DNA of 64,000 nucleotides from Gordius sp. MW1 (taxonomy: Eukaryota; Nematomorpha; Gordioida; Gordea; Gordiidae): NCBI GenBank assembly GCA_964036665.1, contig OZ038533.1:13921075-13985074 (forward strand). The letters are read 5' to 3'. The position numbers were made by a program, and so were the translations under genes. Of the stretch, positions 38,301 to 47,096 are shown one piece after another (positions within the stretch are counted from its first letter, which is position 1; each line of letters starts with the position of its first letter). A model generated the notes under the pieces. That model ran no database searches and was not told the DNA's origin. It saw only the letters and a program-made list of their open reading frames with translations.

Positions 38301-41209
38301 TTATTATATTATATCGCCAAAAGCTTTGATTTTGTCAATAGTTGTTAAAATAAATGAGAGCTAACTGCATTTCCATAGTGTGCCTGGGCTTTCTTGCATA
38401 TGATTTCGAACACCCTTTATAATATACATAATACTTAATAGAAGGCGAAGATCCTTCCTTAATTTTATTGTTAACCAATTTCCATGGGCGTAACCAAGGG
38501 GGGCGGCCGCCCCTCTCTAAATGACGGGAAAAAAATTTTCAACGCAAAAACCCTTAAAAATTCAAAAATTTATGTTTTGCCCCTTTCTAATTAAACTTTT
38601 AAACGTTTCGCCCCCTCCTAATCCAGAACCTCGCTACACCCATGCCATTTTCTACAATTTGATAATATTTATACATGGGCGTAGCCAGAGGGAGGCAGGA
38701 AAAGGCGGCTGCCCCCATCTAAATCCAAAAAAACTTTCAATTGAATGTAATTATGCATAAAGTTTGGCAACATTATCATTTTGCCCCTCCCTAAATCATT
38801 ATTGCCCCCCTCCAATTCCAATCCTGGCTACGCCCATGTAATTATGCAATAAGTTATCTCAATTCCGCCAAAAACATATTAAATATAAATGAGCAACAAA
38901 TTAGTTATTATAAGGGGGAATTATAAATCAATGTCTTCCTATGCAGCGATACAAATTATGTTCATAATGTTGTCGAACTATTGATTAAAATTTTTAAATT
39001 ACAGTTATACTCATTTCATGCTTTATAAATATTATAACTTTCCTATAAAGAACAACCCTTTCAAAAATCACATAATTTTTTCAGAAATTGAGTTAAATTC
39101 GTTAAAAACCAATTCAGGAATGAAACTTATTAAACTAATTTATTGCATTGTATTTATTAAATTGAATTATTAATCTTTATTCTTTTACGATTAGAAACAA
39201 AAAGTTGCTCAAATGGCTTTTGGAAGATCTTAAAAGTAAAATTGTTAAACTTTTACAGCACCTTAGAATTTATTAATTGTGGGTATATTTTAATATATAT
39301 GATAAAAATTAAGTTTTCATCTAAACAACCTATGTTTATTATTAATAAATTTTATAAAATATAATTATTGTTGGTTAAACACGTCATTTTAATTGCTAAA
39401 TTATTTTTATATATAAATTTATTTTGGGTAAAAAATTTCTCATTAAAAAATTAAACTCCAAAAATATTGTTCAATCTCATATAGTGTAATAACCGACGAC
39501 AAAAAGATTACATTATACATGTCGCTTTAAGTTAAAAGCTTATAAATATATAAATAAATATTTTAAAATCTTTATTTAGGCAATCATTAGATTTATAAAA
39601 TATAACGTCGAAATTTCATGCAAAATTTGTTTCAAGAGGCATTTGTGTTTATAGCATACTGTTTGGTCATTATATTCTGTATTTAGAAATACTTCACAAA
39701 TTTTTTAGAAAATAAGAATTAATTTATATATGGAGATTTAAACAAAAGAATTGTTTTATTATGAAAAGCCGTTAAATATAGTTTCTGAGAACCAGAGCAG
39801 GGGCTCAGCCGGAGAGGAGGGCCATAAATTACCCATGAGACCGGAATTTTTTATATTCAAAAGTCTATAAATTCATTATATTCCAAACATTTTCGGGAAA
39901 ATGTTGTTAGTTTACTAATTCTCTATTTCAAAATTCTAACTTGCCAAAAAAACTTGATTTAATAATAAAATCATAAATATTGTTTTATATCCAAAACAAA
40001 TGATGCTTTGCTGGAAATAATATCAAACAGGAAATAAAGCCTCAGTTAAAAAGTTAAAGCCACTTTGTATGACACTGTTTCTTGGAATATTTAGCTTCAT
40101 GACGACCTATCTTCTTTCTAGCAGTGTTTATCACCCAGGGTGGTGGTCAGTGTTTCAACATGGTTTCATTTGTCTATATATTTACGTAGATCTTTATTTT
40201 TCTAGTGCAATTTCATATCGTGCCTTATTTTATGGTTTCAAATAGGCTTGGGTCCTACTTTTTTTCGTTTTCCTGCGAAATTTATCTTCTTAATTTTCTT
40301 TCCGACATAGCTATCGTCCCTTCTCTCTACATGACCATAATACCATCTTAGTCCATTCTATTTGTTACGAGCTTTGTCTCAATACATGTTGTAGTTAGAT
40401 TTCTCCTTATTTCACAATTACCAGCGCTAAAAATAGAAATCAGGGTAGGATTAGATAGTGATTCCGCAATCTAATATTCAATTACTTTCTTATGTATTGA
40501 TAAACCTTTGGGTTACGCATTTTTACTATGCACACAATTGCGGAAGAAAAGGAACTTGACTATCAAAAAAATATTTCGATAACAATAAGGAACAATATTG
40601 ATAATAAATTACTACAATTTTTTTTTATTAGTGGATGCAAATGCCAATATGATAGTGGTAGAGTTGAAAGTATTGAGGCATAATTTTATAATGCCAATAT
40701 TGAGTCGGGATAAAATTGTTCGTTGTTTAGCTCAGACTTTGAACTAATTACCTATAATATAGAGTTTCAACATAAGATAAATTAATTGTTTATTTCAAAA
40801 TGCAGATTTTTTTATATATCAAATCCAATTAAATTTATTAATTTTCTATAAAAATTAACTAATTTATAGATTTATATTTGGTAATAAAGTATATCACAAT
40901 TTCGTATCTTTCAATCGTTTATTTTGCTCAGATAGAGGCCACGTGGTTATTTCTACTATGGATAATATATCCCGACTGCTAGATCGGTGCGAGGAAATGA
41001 CAGAAAGTGAAATATACGAAATTTTGGAGCTTTTTTTCACGTGTTTGGATTACGAACACATACTAAAACGATATTTGGCGGGCCTAGACGCCAATTATAT
41101 GGACGCAGTTAAACGTGGAGCCTTCCCCACACCCAGCCTACTTTCATGTTACACCTGCAGCCATTTGATAAAAACGAAATTTAAGCCATACGATATACCT
41201 TCTTTCTAA
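23321..41209 (+). CDS. Unrecognised 14-exon protein-coding gene (648 residues)
   Basis: I do not recognise this protein. Exons: 23321-23558, 23647-23781, 23823-23939, 24032-24487, 24850-24949, 35374-35550, 35796-35882, 35922-35981, 36030-36107, 37582-37644, 38036-38110, 38155-38196, 39195-39235 and 40932-41209. All 13 GT-AG junctions keep phase, total 1947 bases ending TAA, with a TACTAAC branch site before exon 8. Residues 1-315 are Lys/Ser/Asn-rich, probably disordered, with two paired motifs: EKRKxxMxKLG (9-19 and 237-247) and VKxMVxxxxG (83-92 and 168-177). Residues 317-648 look folded: MEWKDWAINPKSRLR near 335-349, FRIRFARYL, a W/Y-rich stretch (FYRPWPQEK; KRWYSDSDIY), and a C-terminal helical part with CYTCSH. 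Intron 5 is 10.4 kb and full of repeats. Risks: it could be two genes joined by me, a 5' exon may be missing, and the exon 2 and 11 acceptors are weak. Confidence 0.55.
25268..25480 (+). repeat. Left-end fragment of the composite repeat
   Basis: CTCGGGTCTTTGGCCCTCG, a purine-rich GGGAAGG tract, GACGACTCATCT, TTGCTATGCAATTTATGGGC, then GGGGCGAGAATGCC. The same blocks in the same order begin the composites at 27351 and 54488. Truncated here. It lies in intron 5 of the unrecognised gene. Confidence 0.7.
25530..25900 (-). mobile_element. tRNA-like SINE fragment between satellite fragments
   Basis: The minus strand of about 25712-25632 reads as a tRNA-like segment with GGTGTGACGGGTTATAGC and a T-arm-like CCCTGGTTCAAGCTCGG. 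Partial ATTGGCCA satellite units lie on both sides (25545-25610 and 25800-25870). A related tRNA-like segment is at 32220-32290. Both are too divergent to be a working tRNA. Confidence 0.45.
25901..26440. other. Intronic spacer
   Basis: AT-rich apart from a GC-richer patch at 25940-26060. No repeat family or exon was recognised. Confidence 0.35.
26441..27010 (+). repeat. ATTGGCCA satellite array 2a
   Basis: About four plus-strand units with TTGGCCAATGGTCATTTTTT, CAGCAGCCAG and CGGACGGCCAAAAAG. The array ends CTCCGGGATTCGAACCC at 27000, the same tRNA-like box that ends array 1. It is followed by CACCGAATGTC-type repeats (27055-27155), as at 7920-7980. Confidence 0.8.
27011..27350. repeat. Fragments of the composite repeat family
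   Basis: Short repeats of ATTCGGTGC with GACAAGACAT (27055-27160), a CTTGTAAGGGAGGGCATAGGG block (27190) that recurs near 25465 and 32005, then one partial satellite unit (27235-27330). Non-coding. Confidence 0.55.
27351..28691 (+). repeat. Composite repeat with ATTGGCCA satellite array 2b
   Basis: It starts CTCGGGCCTTCGGCCCTCG and is followed by an A/T-rich unique part of about 350 bp (including GGCAAGGGTTAGGGTTAG near 27575). Then come about seven satellite units, a CGGGATTCTAACCC box and ATTGCATAGCAATT (28465-28480), then a second partial array. The same architecture, block for block, is inserted in a gypsy LTR at 54483-56239. At 28691 the array is broken by the LTR element that follows. 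Confidence 0.75.
28692..29751 (+). repeat. 5' LTR interrupted by inverted sequence
   Basis: 28692-28887 matches the first 196 bp of the 3' LTR, and 29655-29751 matches its last 97 bp. The 95 bp between (31362-31456 in the 3' LTR) is missing, replaced by the 767-bp inverted copy. The first part and the adjacent inverted LTR part form a hairpin with 196-bp arms and a 66-bp loop. Confidence 0.85.
28888..29654 (-). repeat. 767-bp inverted copy of the element's own 3' end
   Basis: It is the reverse complement of 30661-31427: 505 bp of internal sequence plus the first 262 bp of the 3' LTR. Both copies are exactly 767 bp, implying no indels, and the frames at 29203-29466 (minus) and 30849-31112 (plus) encode the same 87 residues. 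Arms are separated by 1006 bp. Confidence 0.9.
29753..29763 (+). promoter_or_regulatory. Primer-binding site, tRNA-Leu-like (partial)
   Basis: TGGTGTCAGAA follows the 5' LTR after one base. It matches the start of the longer site at 52159 (TGGTGTCAGAAGTGGGAT), which is complementary to the 3' end of tRNA-Leu. Beyond 11 bases the match is lost. Confidence 0.6.
29764..31165 (+). other. Internal region of the LTR element, no known domain
   Basis: Two short plus-strand frames lie at its 3' end: one ending at 30888 (with LPEISYALVERLAALIEERP) and an overlapping one at 30849-31112 (rich in Pro, Thr, Ser and charged residues). I recognise no retroelement domain in either. They could be a residual gag-like segment or captured sequence. 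The first 900 bp has no long frame. Confidence 0.4.
31166..31553 (+). repeat. 3' LTR (388 bp)
   Basis: From TGTTGTAGTCC to GGTTATTACA, followed by the CAATG duplication. It contains a palindrome-rich stretch, ATCTATATATAGA then CGCGTAGATATAC. Confidence 0.85.
31559..32345. repeat. Composite-repeat fragments and a tRNA-like SINE
   Basis: The satellite interrupted at 28691 resumes here (GATAGTAACAAGAACAATC, CTCCGGGATTCTAACCC, ATTGCATAGCAATT). Then come a GAGGGAGATAGAGATGAGG block and a CGGACAACGGACGGACGGAC block ending ACGAGCCCATAAATTGC (31715-31870), a pair of roughly 60-bp direct repeats (AGTAAAGGCATAGG at 31901 and 31942), a partial satellite unit (32095-32180), and a tRNA-like minus-strand segment (32290-32222, with CCCGGGTTCAAGCC). 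The same blocks recur at 55880-56235. Confidence 0.65.
32346..33396. other. Intronic spacer
   Basis: AT-rich with no exon or clear repeat. 33250-33355 holds weak CGGGCCGGGTCC-type blocks that may be the last trace of a GC-rich hAT-like element. Confidence 0.35.
33397..33730. mobile_element. TGGGCGTAGCC-family element with internal duplication
   Basis: Good ends (CATGGGCGTAGCCAGG and CTGGCTACGCCCATG). It is longer than its relatives because a block of about 55 bp (GATAGCCGAGACC, a T run, then GCTCT(T/C)AGGAAAATTTTAGA) is tandemly repeated at 33575-33680. Confidence 0.7.
33731..34430. other. Intronic spacer
   Basis: AT-rich, with a single long C run at 34000-34020. No gene or repeat was recognised. 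Confidence 0.35.
34431..35320. repeat. AT-rich inverted-repeat region with a Pol III-type B box
   Basis: The left part (34431-34690) is a run of degenerate 20-30-bp units with (T/G)(G/T)CTCAG or TGTTCAG followed by a T run. The right part (35150-35310) carries the complementary theme (CTGAACATTT, AATAAAAAACTTGGC). Between them are a fragment shared with the composite repeat (CTAACCCTAACCCTTGCC, 34712-34745) and CGCAGGTTCGATACCCGC at 35095-35112, a perfect B-box-like sequence without a convincing tRNA fold. It ends about 50 bp before exon 6 of the unrecognised gene. Confidence 0.45.
36602..36872. mobile_element. Larger CAGGCGCGTAG-ended relative of the G/C-run family
   Basis: It starts CAGGCGCGTAGTTCTCAAGG and ends CCCCTTGGCTACGCGCCTG. 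The ends resemble the TGGGCGTAGCC family, but the 270-bp interior differs (GCGCTATATAACCAGC). Non-coding, intronic. Confidence 0.5.
37319..37502 (-). mobile_element. TGGGCGTAGCC-family element, inverse orientation
   Basis: Same ends as the other copies, but the interior is reversed: GATTAGGGGGG, AAGTTCAATTAGCGG, then TTTGCATTGA and a C run last. Intronic. Confidence 0.7.
38483..38643 (+). mobile_element. TGGGCGTAGCC-family element
   Basis: ATGGGCGTAACCAAGG to CTCGCTACACCCATG with the usual interior (AACGCAAAAACCCTTAAAAA, then AACTTTTAAACGTTTCGCC). The G/C runs are short in this copy. Confidence 0.65.
38674..38838 (+). mobile_element. TGGGCGTAGCC-family element, subtype 2
   Basis: ATGGGCGTAGCCAGAGG to CCTGGCTACGCCCATG, 30 bp from the previous copy. 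The interior matches the 21914 copy (CATTTTGCCCCTCCC, then AAATCATTATTGCC). Confidence 0.65.
38839..40242. other. Introns 12-13 of the unrecognised gene, mostly featureless
   Basis: AT-rich apart from exon 13 (39195-39235). No other repeat family was recognised. Confidence 0.35.
40243..40350 (-). pseudogene. LINE reverse-transcriptase C-terminal relic
   Basis: The minus strand encodes GHVERRDDSYVGKKIKKI and then FAGKRKKVGPKP before a stop. This is the pattern GHVxRRxDxxVxKRxxxxxxxGKRxxGRPK found near the end of many RTE-like non-LTR reverse transcriptases. Neighbouring frames are broken. It lies in the last intron of the unrecognised gene, antisense to it. Confidence 0.5.
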
Positions 41210-42163
41210 CCTGTGGTGGTACAGCTGAAAAAATACAAAACTTATTTAAGAGAAAATTTTAAACCTTGGCATAATATTACGTGTATATAGATGTCAATGT
41301 TCTTATGCGTGATACATTTATTATGTAATGATTTCAGGAGCCATAAAAAATTAAAACTATACCACTTAACTCTGCTAAATTTTGGCGCATCCTTAATAAA
41401 TAATAATAATTAAAAAAACTAAACAGGCTCCTTTTGGTCCTCCTGATGCACTGAAATTATTTTTACGGAATTTCGAAAAGCCAAGTTAAAAAAAGTATTT
41501 GTTGTTAAACGTATCTGCACTTTCCTCGTCCCCTTATTCTCTTGACTTGTTTAGGGTTGCCACACTAGGAATAGATAAAATTCCCACTAGAAATTAAAAA
41601 GTGAAGTTATAAACCGTGGGTAAAGATTCAATTTTTTGGCAAACATGAGAAAAATTGTATAGAAACTAGAGTTGTACTGAAAAATAAATTTTAATTAAAT
41701 TTATTTACAAAATTTATAAAAATAAACAAATAATTAATCTAGAAGATATTACTTTTTTTCAGGCTTTTAATAATAATCTTTTGCAGTGCAATATGTTCAC
41801 AATACAAATACTTTTTTTTAAATAGTTCTTATGAAAGAATAATTACATTAGAATACGACGAAATCGAAAATAATATTTAATTTTAACCCAAAAATAATGT
41901 TTATTTCAACACGGTTCGAATATAATTTACAAATTTCATAACAAACGCAACCCTAAAATCAGTTTTCCCACTTAAAAACCCATTCTACATATAAAAAGCA
42001 GCAGGATTACTAAAATAATTCAGTTTATACTTTATTTGAAAATGTAAAATGGCATGGCATTACTCAGCAAAGTCGAACTTGAACCAAATTTTCTTAAGTC
42101 ACTCGTACAGAACTCTAATTCAGTAACTAATTACTTTAAACAAGGAATAACTCTTAATAAGTC
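41210..42163. other. Spacer between the unrecognised gene and the gypsy element
   Basis: AT-rich; no further exon or repeat was recognised. Confidence 0.35.
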
Positions 42164-42168
42164 CTTCC

Positions 42169-43911
42169 TATTACAGTTTTACTACAGCCAGGTTTCTAAG
42201 CGATACAATAATAGAAAGTGAGTAAAAACGTGTATATCCAACGTATATAATTAGAGTTGTTAAATTGCTAATTTAGCAATGCTAACTATGTGCTATGCTC
42301 GAGCACGAACAGTAGCTGGGTAATATGCTAGTTTAACACAATGAGTGCTAGCTGCTCGGTGCAATAGTTTTAACAGTAGCACCTAAAAATGCTCGAGAGG
42401 TTAGTCGAAGCAGCCAAATCTGTTAAAAAATTTAGGAGGAGCTCGAGCAGTAAATTCGAGCAGATAGTAGATTGAATTGCTACTTGTTAAAATTACAATT
42501 TTAATCCTATTATATATCATAAATAAATTAAGAACTTTGCCCCCCCCCCCTATTTTTTACCCTCTTTCTTACCAGAGGGGGGGGGGGGGAGGGGGGGGGG
42601 GGGGTCTTTTGCCCCCCCCCTTGTTTTTTTACCCTCTTTCTTACCAAAGGGGGGGGGGGGGGGGGGGTGTTTTGCCCCCCCCCCTATTTTTACCCTCTTT
42701 CTTACCAGATGGGGGGGGGATGTTTTCCCCCCCCCCCCATTTTTTACCCTCTTTCTTACCAGATGGAAGGGGGATGTTTTGCCCCCCCCCCTTATTTTTT
42801 ACCCTTTTTCTTACAAGAGGGGAGGGGGGTGTTTTGCTCCCTCCCTTATTTTTTACCCTCTTTCTTACCAGATGGGAGGGGGGGGGGGTGTTTTGCCCCC
42901 CCCCCCTTATTTTTTATCCTCATTCTCATCAGATTGGAGGGGGATGTTTTGCCCCCCCCCCCTTTATTTTTTACCCTCTTTCTCACCAGAGACGGGTTTG
43001 CCCCCCAACCTTTTTTTTACACTTTTTCTTACCAGGGGGGGGCAGCAGTGAAAAAGAGGGATAAAAAATAAGGGGGGCAAAACACCCCCCCCCCCCCCCA
43101 TCTTCCCTCTGGTGAGAAAGAGGATAATAAGGGGGGGGGGCAAAACACTTCCCTCCCCTCTAGTGAGAAAGAGGATAAAAAATAGGCCCCATCTCCTCTC
43201 TGGTGAAAAAGAGGATAGAAAATAAGGGGGGGGGGCAAAACACCCGCCCCCCCTCCCATCTGGTAAGAATAAAAAATAAGGGGGGAGGGGGGCAAAACAC
43301 CCCCCCCCCCTTCCCTCTGGTAAGATAGAGGGTAAAAAATAGGGGGGGGGGCCAAACACCGCCCCACCCCCCATCTCCCCTCTGGTGAGAAAGAGGATAA
43401 AAATAAGGGGGGGGGGCAAAACACCTCCCCCCTCCCCCCTGGTGAGAAAGAGGATAAAAAATAAGGGGGGGGGCAAAACACCCCCCCCCCCCTCTGGTAA
43501 GAAAGAGGGTAAAAAATAAGGGGGGGGGGCAAAGTTCTTAATTTATTTGATATATAATAGGATTAAAATTGTAATTTTAACAAATAGCAATTCAATCTAC
43601 TATCTGCTCGAATTTACTGCTCGAGCTCCTCCTAAATTTTTTAACAGATTTGGCTGCTTCGACTAACCTCTCGAGCATTTTTACGTGCTACTGTTAAAAC
43701 TATCGCACCGAACAGCTAGCACTCATTGTGCTAACCTACATATTACCCAGCTAGTGTTCGTGCTCGCGTTTTTAGTTGAAGCTACTTAGCAATTTAACAA
43801 CTATATATATAATACATTCCGCATATAACCAATTAACGATAATTTGATTGACAACACATCGGTAAATTACATATCCCCTGAGGCACTTCGCACTCCAATT
43901 ACCTCTCTACA
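42169..43911 (-). repeat. 3' LTR of the gypsy element (split by a foldback)
   Basis: 42169-42251 and 43814-43911 together make the LTR. They align with 54431-54482 plus 56240-56361 with a few substitutions (for example AGGCACTTCGC against AGGCATTTCGC). Confidence 0.85.
42252..43805. mobile_element. hAT-type foldback transposon with G/C-run minisatellite core
   Basis: 1554 bp, bounded by the exact 8-bp duplication TATATAAT (42244-42251 and 43806-43813). Ends are TAGAGTTGTTAAATTGCTAA and the near-perfect complement, and the inverted arms extend about 290 bp (42252-42540 against 43520-43805) with CTCGAGCA-type motifs. The core at 42540-43535 is the inverted array TTTTTTACCCTCTTTCTTACC, G run, TGTTTTGC, C run: about eight units one way, then about eight the other, meeting near 43045. 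No transposase. The long frames here are by-products of the array. Confidence 0.85.
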
Positions 43912-43924
43912 GTTCCCCCCTTTT
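43912..43924 (-). promoter_or_regulatory. Polypurine tract of the gypsy element
   Basis: On the minus strand AAAAGGGGGGAAC lies directly before the 3' LTR start TGTAGAG. This is the expected primer for plus-strand synthesis. Confidence 0.8.
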
Positions 43925-44370
43925 CACACAAATTCTTTAAGGAATGCTGGCGGTTTCCGACTACGCTGCGGGTATCTAGGTTCTTCTCTAGGCGTTCCTG
44001 ACTGTTTTTGAATTTGTTCCCTTCTAGGTTCTTCTCTGGGCGTTCCTGACTGGTTTTGCATTTGTTCCCTTATAGCACTTGTTCCCGCTTCCCTTTCTGA
44101 TGATATCCTTTGCGGCCACCCGTTCTCTTGTCCCAGTGTGGTCCAAACCAAGATTTTCCGTTTCCTTACTTGATCCACGTGTCGGTGGTGTTTTCTTCCC
44201 TGTGCCCATACATCGTAGGACCGACTACAGTGCTTGGCTTTTATCGTGCCTTCTACCCATTTGCTTGGTCCTAAAAACATACGTACCCAAACCAAGTCTC
44301 CTACGTTGAAATCCGCGGGTTCCCGGTCTCTACCCATTGTTGTGGTACGGTTTCTCTCAATACCTCCCAT
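43925..44370 (-). pseudogene. Gypsy integrase C-terminal (GPY/F-like) region
   Basis: An open minus-strand frame with DFNVGDLVWVR, GPSKWVEGTIKAKHCSRSY and HRHVDQVRKRK. This is the beta-barrel tail that follows the integrase core in Mag-like elements. It ends with duplicated RNAQRR/PREEPR-type segments (direct repeats of about 60 bp at 43980-44090) and stops just before the polypurine tract. Confidence 0.75.
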
Positions 44371-44756
44371 TCGGTTCGTATACGCCTTTTTAGCATCACC
44401 TCTGCAGGGCTTTTGTTGGTTGTGGGGTGTTTTGTAGATCTGTAGTTTTCTAAAAATCTACTTAGCCCTACTTCCAACTCGTTTCTAATAATGGCTTCTT
44501 TAATTAATCGTACATATCTTTCTACCAGACCGTTAGAGGCAGGATGGTAAGGAGCTGTCCATCGCTGATTAATCCCTTCTATCTTGCAAAAATTCTGTAA
44601 TTCCTGCCCTTTGAATTGCGGGCTGTTATCTGATACTAACCATGACGGATTTCCAAATCTAGCAAACGTTTCGGCAAGTTTTTTTTTTATGGTGGTCGCT
44701 GTGGTGTCTTCTAATTTAAACACTTCTACCCATTTCGAGCTATTGTCCACCATCAC
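44301..44756 (-). pseudogene. Gypsy integrase catalytic core
   Basis: The minus-strand frame carries the D,D-35-E triad context: VDNSSKW, WLVSDNSPQF and SNGLVERYV. It is preceded by a TAG stop near 44773 (after MGPL), so the polyprotein is broken. Its end overlaps the tail frame, implying a frame change near 44340. Confidence 0.8.
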
Positions 44757-44773
44757 CAGGTATGACTTACCCT

Positions 44774-45336
44774 AGAGAGGACCCATGATATCGATATGTA
44801 TTTGAACCGACAGTTTATGGCTAGGTTGACACTCTATCAACGGTGCCTTCTTCGCCGCCGCGGCAGTGTAATTGCAATTCCGGCACCCTTTCGCTACGCT
44901 CAATAAGTCATCGTCGAGAGTAGGCCATTACTGCGCCGCCACTTCTTGCATCCGCTTGATACCCACGTGGCCCTTATGTAATCTTTGGAAGTAACGCTCC
45001 TCGTAACTTAGCCGGAATTAATATTCGTTGTCCTTTGTAAAATATTATGCTTTTGGCTTCGTGTAACTTTGGCAGGTGTTTTTCGTAGAAGCGTTTTAGC
45101 CCATACGTGACCATTGTGTTTTGTTTACCTCTAATCCACTCTTTTAATTGTCGCAGCCCCGGGTCGTCCAAGGTGTGTTGTCTTACTACGTTCAATGATA
45201 TAAACGGATTCGTCGAGTCTTCTGGCATTTCCTCGCTAACCTGATACGCGTTTTCGTTCGGTTTTCTAGACAAGAAATCTGCCGCGTTTTCGGATCCCTT
45301 GTTGTACACAAACTTGGTCGTGTAGCCTGATACCAT
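44774..45336 (-). pseudogene. Gypsy RNase H-integrase linker with HHCC zinc finger
   Basis: The frame at 45336-44974 has the connection region (SGYTTKFVYNKGSENAADFL and onward). Below it, in a shifted frame, the HHCC finger reads H-x3-H (LHKGHVG) and later C-x2-C (CRNC). A stop lies between them near 44930. Dead. Confidence 0.65.
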
Positions 45337-45412
45337 GAGCGCCCCCCTAGTTAGACGTGGTGACCATTATTCCTTGCCCCTTTTGCTCTGATCGAATATA
45401 TATACTAGGGGT

Positions 45413-45754
45413 TTATGATCCGTCATGATTGTAACGCTTCGTCCTTATATATTCATTGAACTTTTTTAGTCCATAAACCACCGCAAGGGCCTCTCGTTCG
45501 ATCGTCGAATACCGGCTTTCGCTATCGTTTAACGCTCTTGATAGGCCACCACTCCAATTCTCCCCTGGTGCTCGTTGCTGTAAGATGGCCCCTAACCCTG
45601 TACCAGAGGCGTCTACGACCAGGCCAGTCTCCCAATCTACATTAAAGTATGCCAGTACGGGGGCTTTAGTAAGCGCGGACTTGATGGCTTCGAATGCGTC
45701 TTGTTGTTCTCCACCCCAGTGGTACAACACGTTTTTTTCATGCGTTTCTGAATC
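45413..45754 (-). pseudogene. Gypsy RNase H domain
   Basis: ALTKAPVLAYFNVDWE, GLVVDASGTGLGAILQQ (first catalytic Asp) and SRYSTIEREALAVVYGLKKF (catalytic Glu) are intact. The upstream part is cut by the MITE at 45763; the frame continues on the far side at 47097, giving an uninterrupted join. Confidence 0.8.
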
Positions 45755-45762
45755 GGGTGCAC

Positions 45763-47088
45763 TAGTGATGCGGAAAACCCGAGAAAAATCTCGGTCTCGT
45801 CTCGACGAGAATTTGAAAAATGGAGTCGAGATCGAGACGAGAATTTTGGTGTCGAAACGAGACGATACGAGATTTTCTTGGCGAGATCTCGACTTTTTAT
45901 TCATCGTTAGATTTTAGTAAATTACTGATATTTTAATTTGCATGATTTACATTTTAGGTATTAAGTGTAAATCAATATGTATGGAATATATTTAATATTA
46001 AAAAAATTCCTAAGTGTAATAAATATTATATATTTTTGCAAACAAATTTAAAATTTGGCAATAATTTACCTACTTATGGTTAACACCTTAGTGTATACGA
46101 TTTTAAAAGTACAATAGAGTACTAGAAGTTTTTAAGCTTCAACTAATAGTATGCCTCCCAAAATTTTGAACTTAATAAGACATTATGTGAATACATAGCT
46201 TTGTCACATGCATTACTTTTCACATTATAAGCTGGGTAGGGAGGTGCATTCAAATTTACTATAATTTCTACAATTGTGCAAAATAAAATTAATACACGAA
46301 CCTATATTGTACTAGATAAATTACTATTTAATGGCATAGTTAGTTAGATTAGAAGGTAATTATTTAGAATACAAATTTGATTATAATGATTTTTGTCATA
46401 AAATTTAAAGTTTAAAACCTTATGTCCTTGATCCTTTAATAATTTTGCTTTAATTGTTGGTTTTACTACGTTTTCATATGTGCAACTAATTATCAATTCC
46501 GTAAATAATAATATTTGTATTGAAAGTCGATTGCACTTGTGGTTTATAACGTTATAGTAAACATGCAATAAACTCCATGGGCTATAATTGATGATGATAT
46601 AAATGGACTTAAACGTTTGCCTTAAATATGTTAAATGAAGCTTCAGGGTTAATAAAAGATTGCAATTTGCTCAATTATGCAAATAAGTCAACTATAAGCG
46701 AACTTATAATTTTTTAAGTCTATTTATAGTTGACTAATACAGTGAATATGATACATGTTTTAAATTTAATTTTCTATACTTTAAATTTTTTTTAGTCTGC
46801 ACTTCAAGGAAAATGTTATTTTTATAATTTATTCATTCTCAGTGAGATGTCGTGTCCCGCTAAATCTTTAAAAAGTTTGTGTATTAAAGTTTTTCAAAAA
46901 ATATAAAAGTTTACCATTTGGTTTTTTAGACAATTATTTAATATTTTTAATACAACAGGAAAATTTTTTATTCCGTATATATATTTTTTAAAAAGTCGAG
47001 ACGAGAATTCTCGTCGAGACGAGACCGAGATTTTTCTAGACCGAGACGAGATTTTCATAATCGCTCCCGAGACGAGATCGAAACACTA
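45763..47088. mobile_element. hAT-like MITE with CTCGTCTCGACGAGA repeats
   Basis: 1326 bp, from TAGTGATGCGG to CGAAACACTA, with the exact 8-bp duplication GGGTGCAC (45755-45762 and 47089-47096). Both ends are packed with TCTCGTCTCGA/TCGAGACGAGA palindromic repeats. The middle is AT-rich and non-coding. It splits the RT/RNase H junction of the gypsy element. Confidence 0.88.
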
Positions 47089-47096
47089 GGGTGCAC

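Noticed and set aside
42477-43532. Long Gly/Pro-rich frames on both strands
   Set aside because: They are translations of the G-run/C-run minisatellite in several frames, with no independent coding signal.
46344-46568. 74-residue minus-strand frame
   Set aside because: It lies in the AT-rich non-coding middle of the MITE at 45763-47088 and has no recognisable content.
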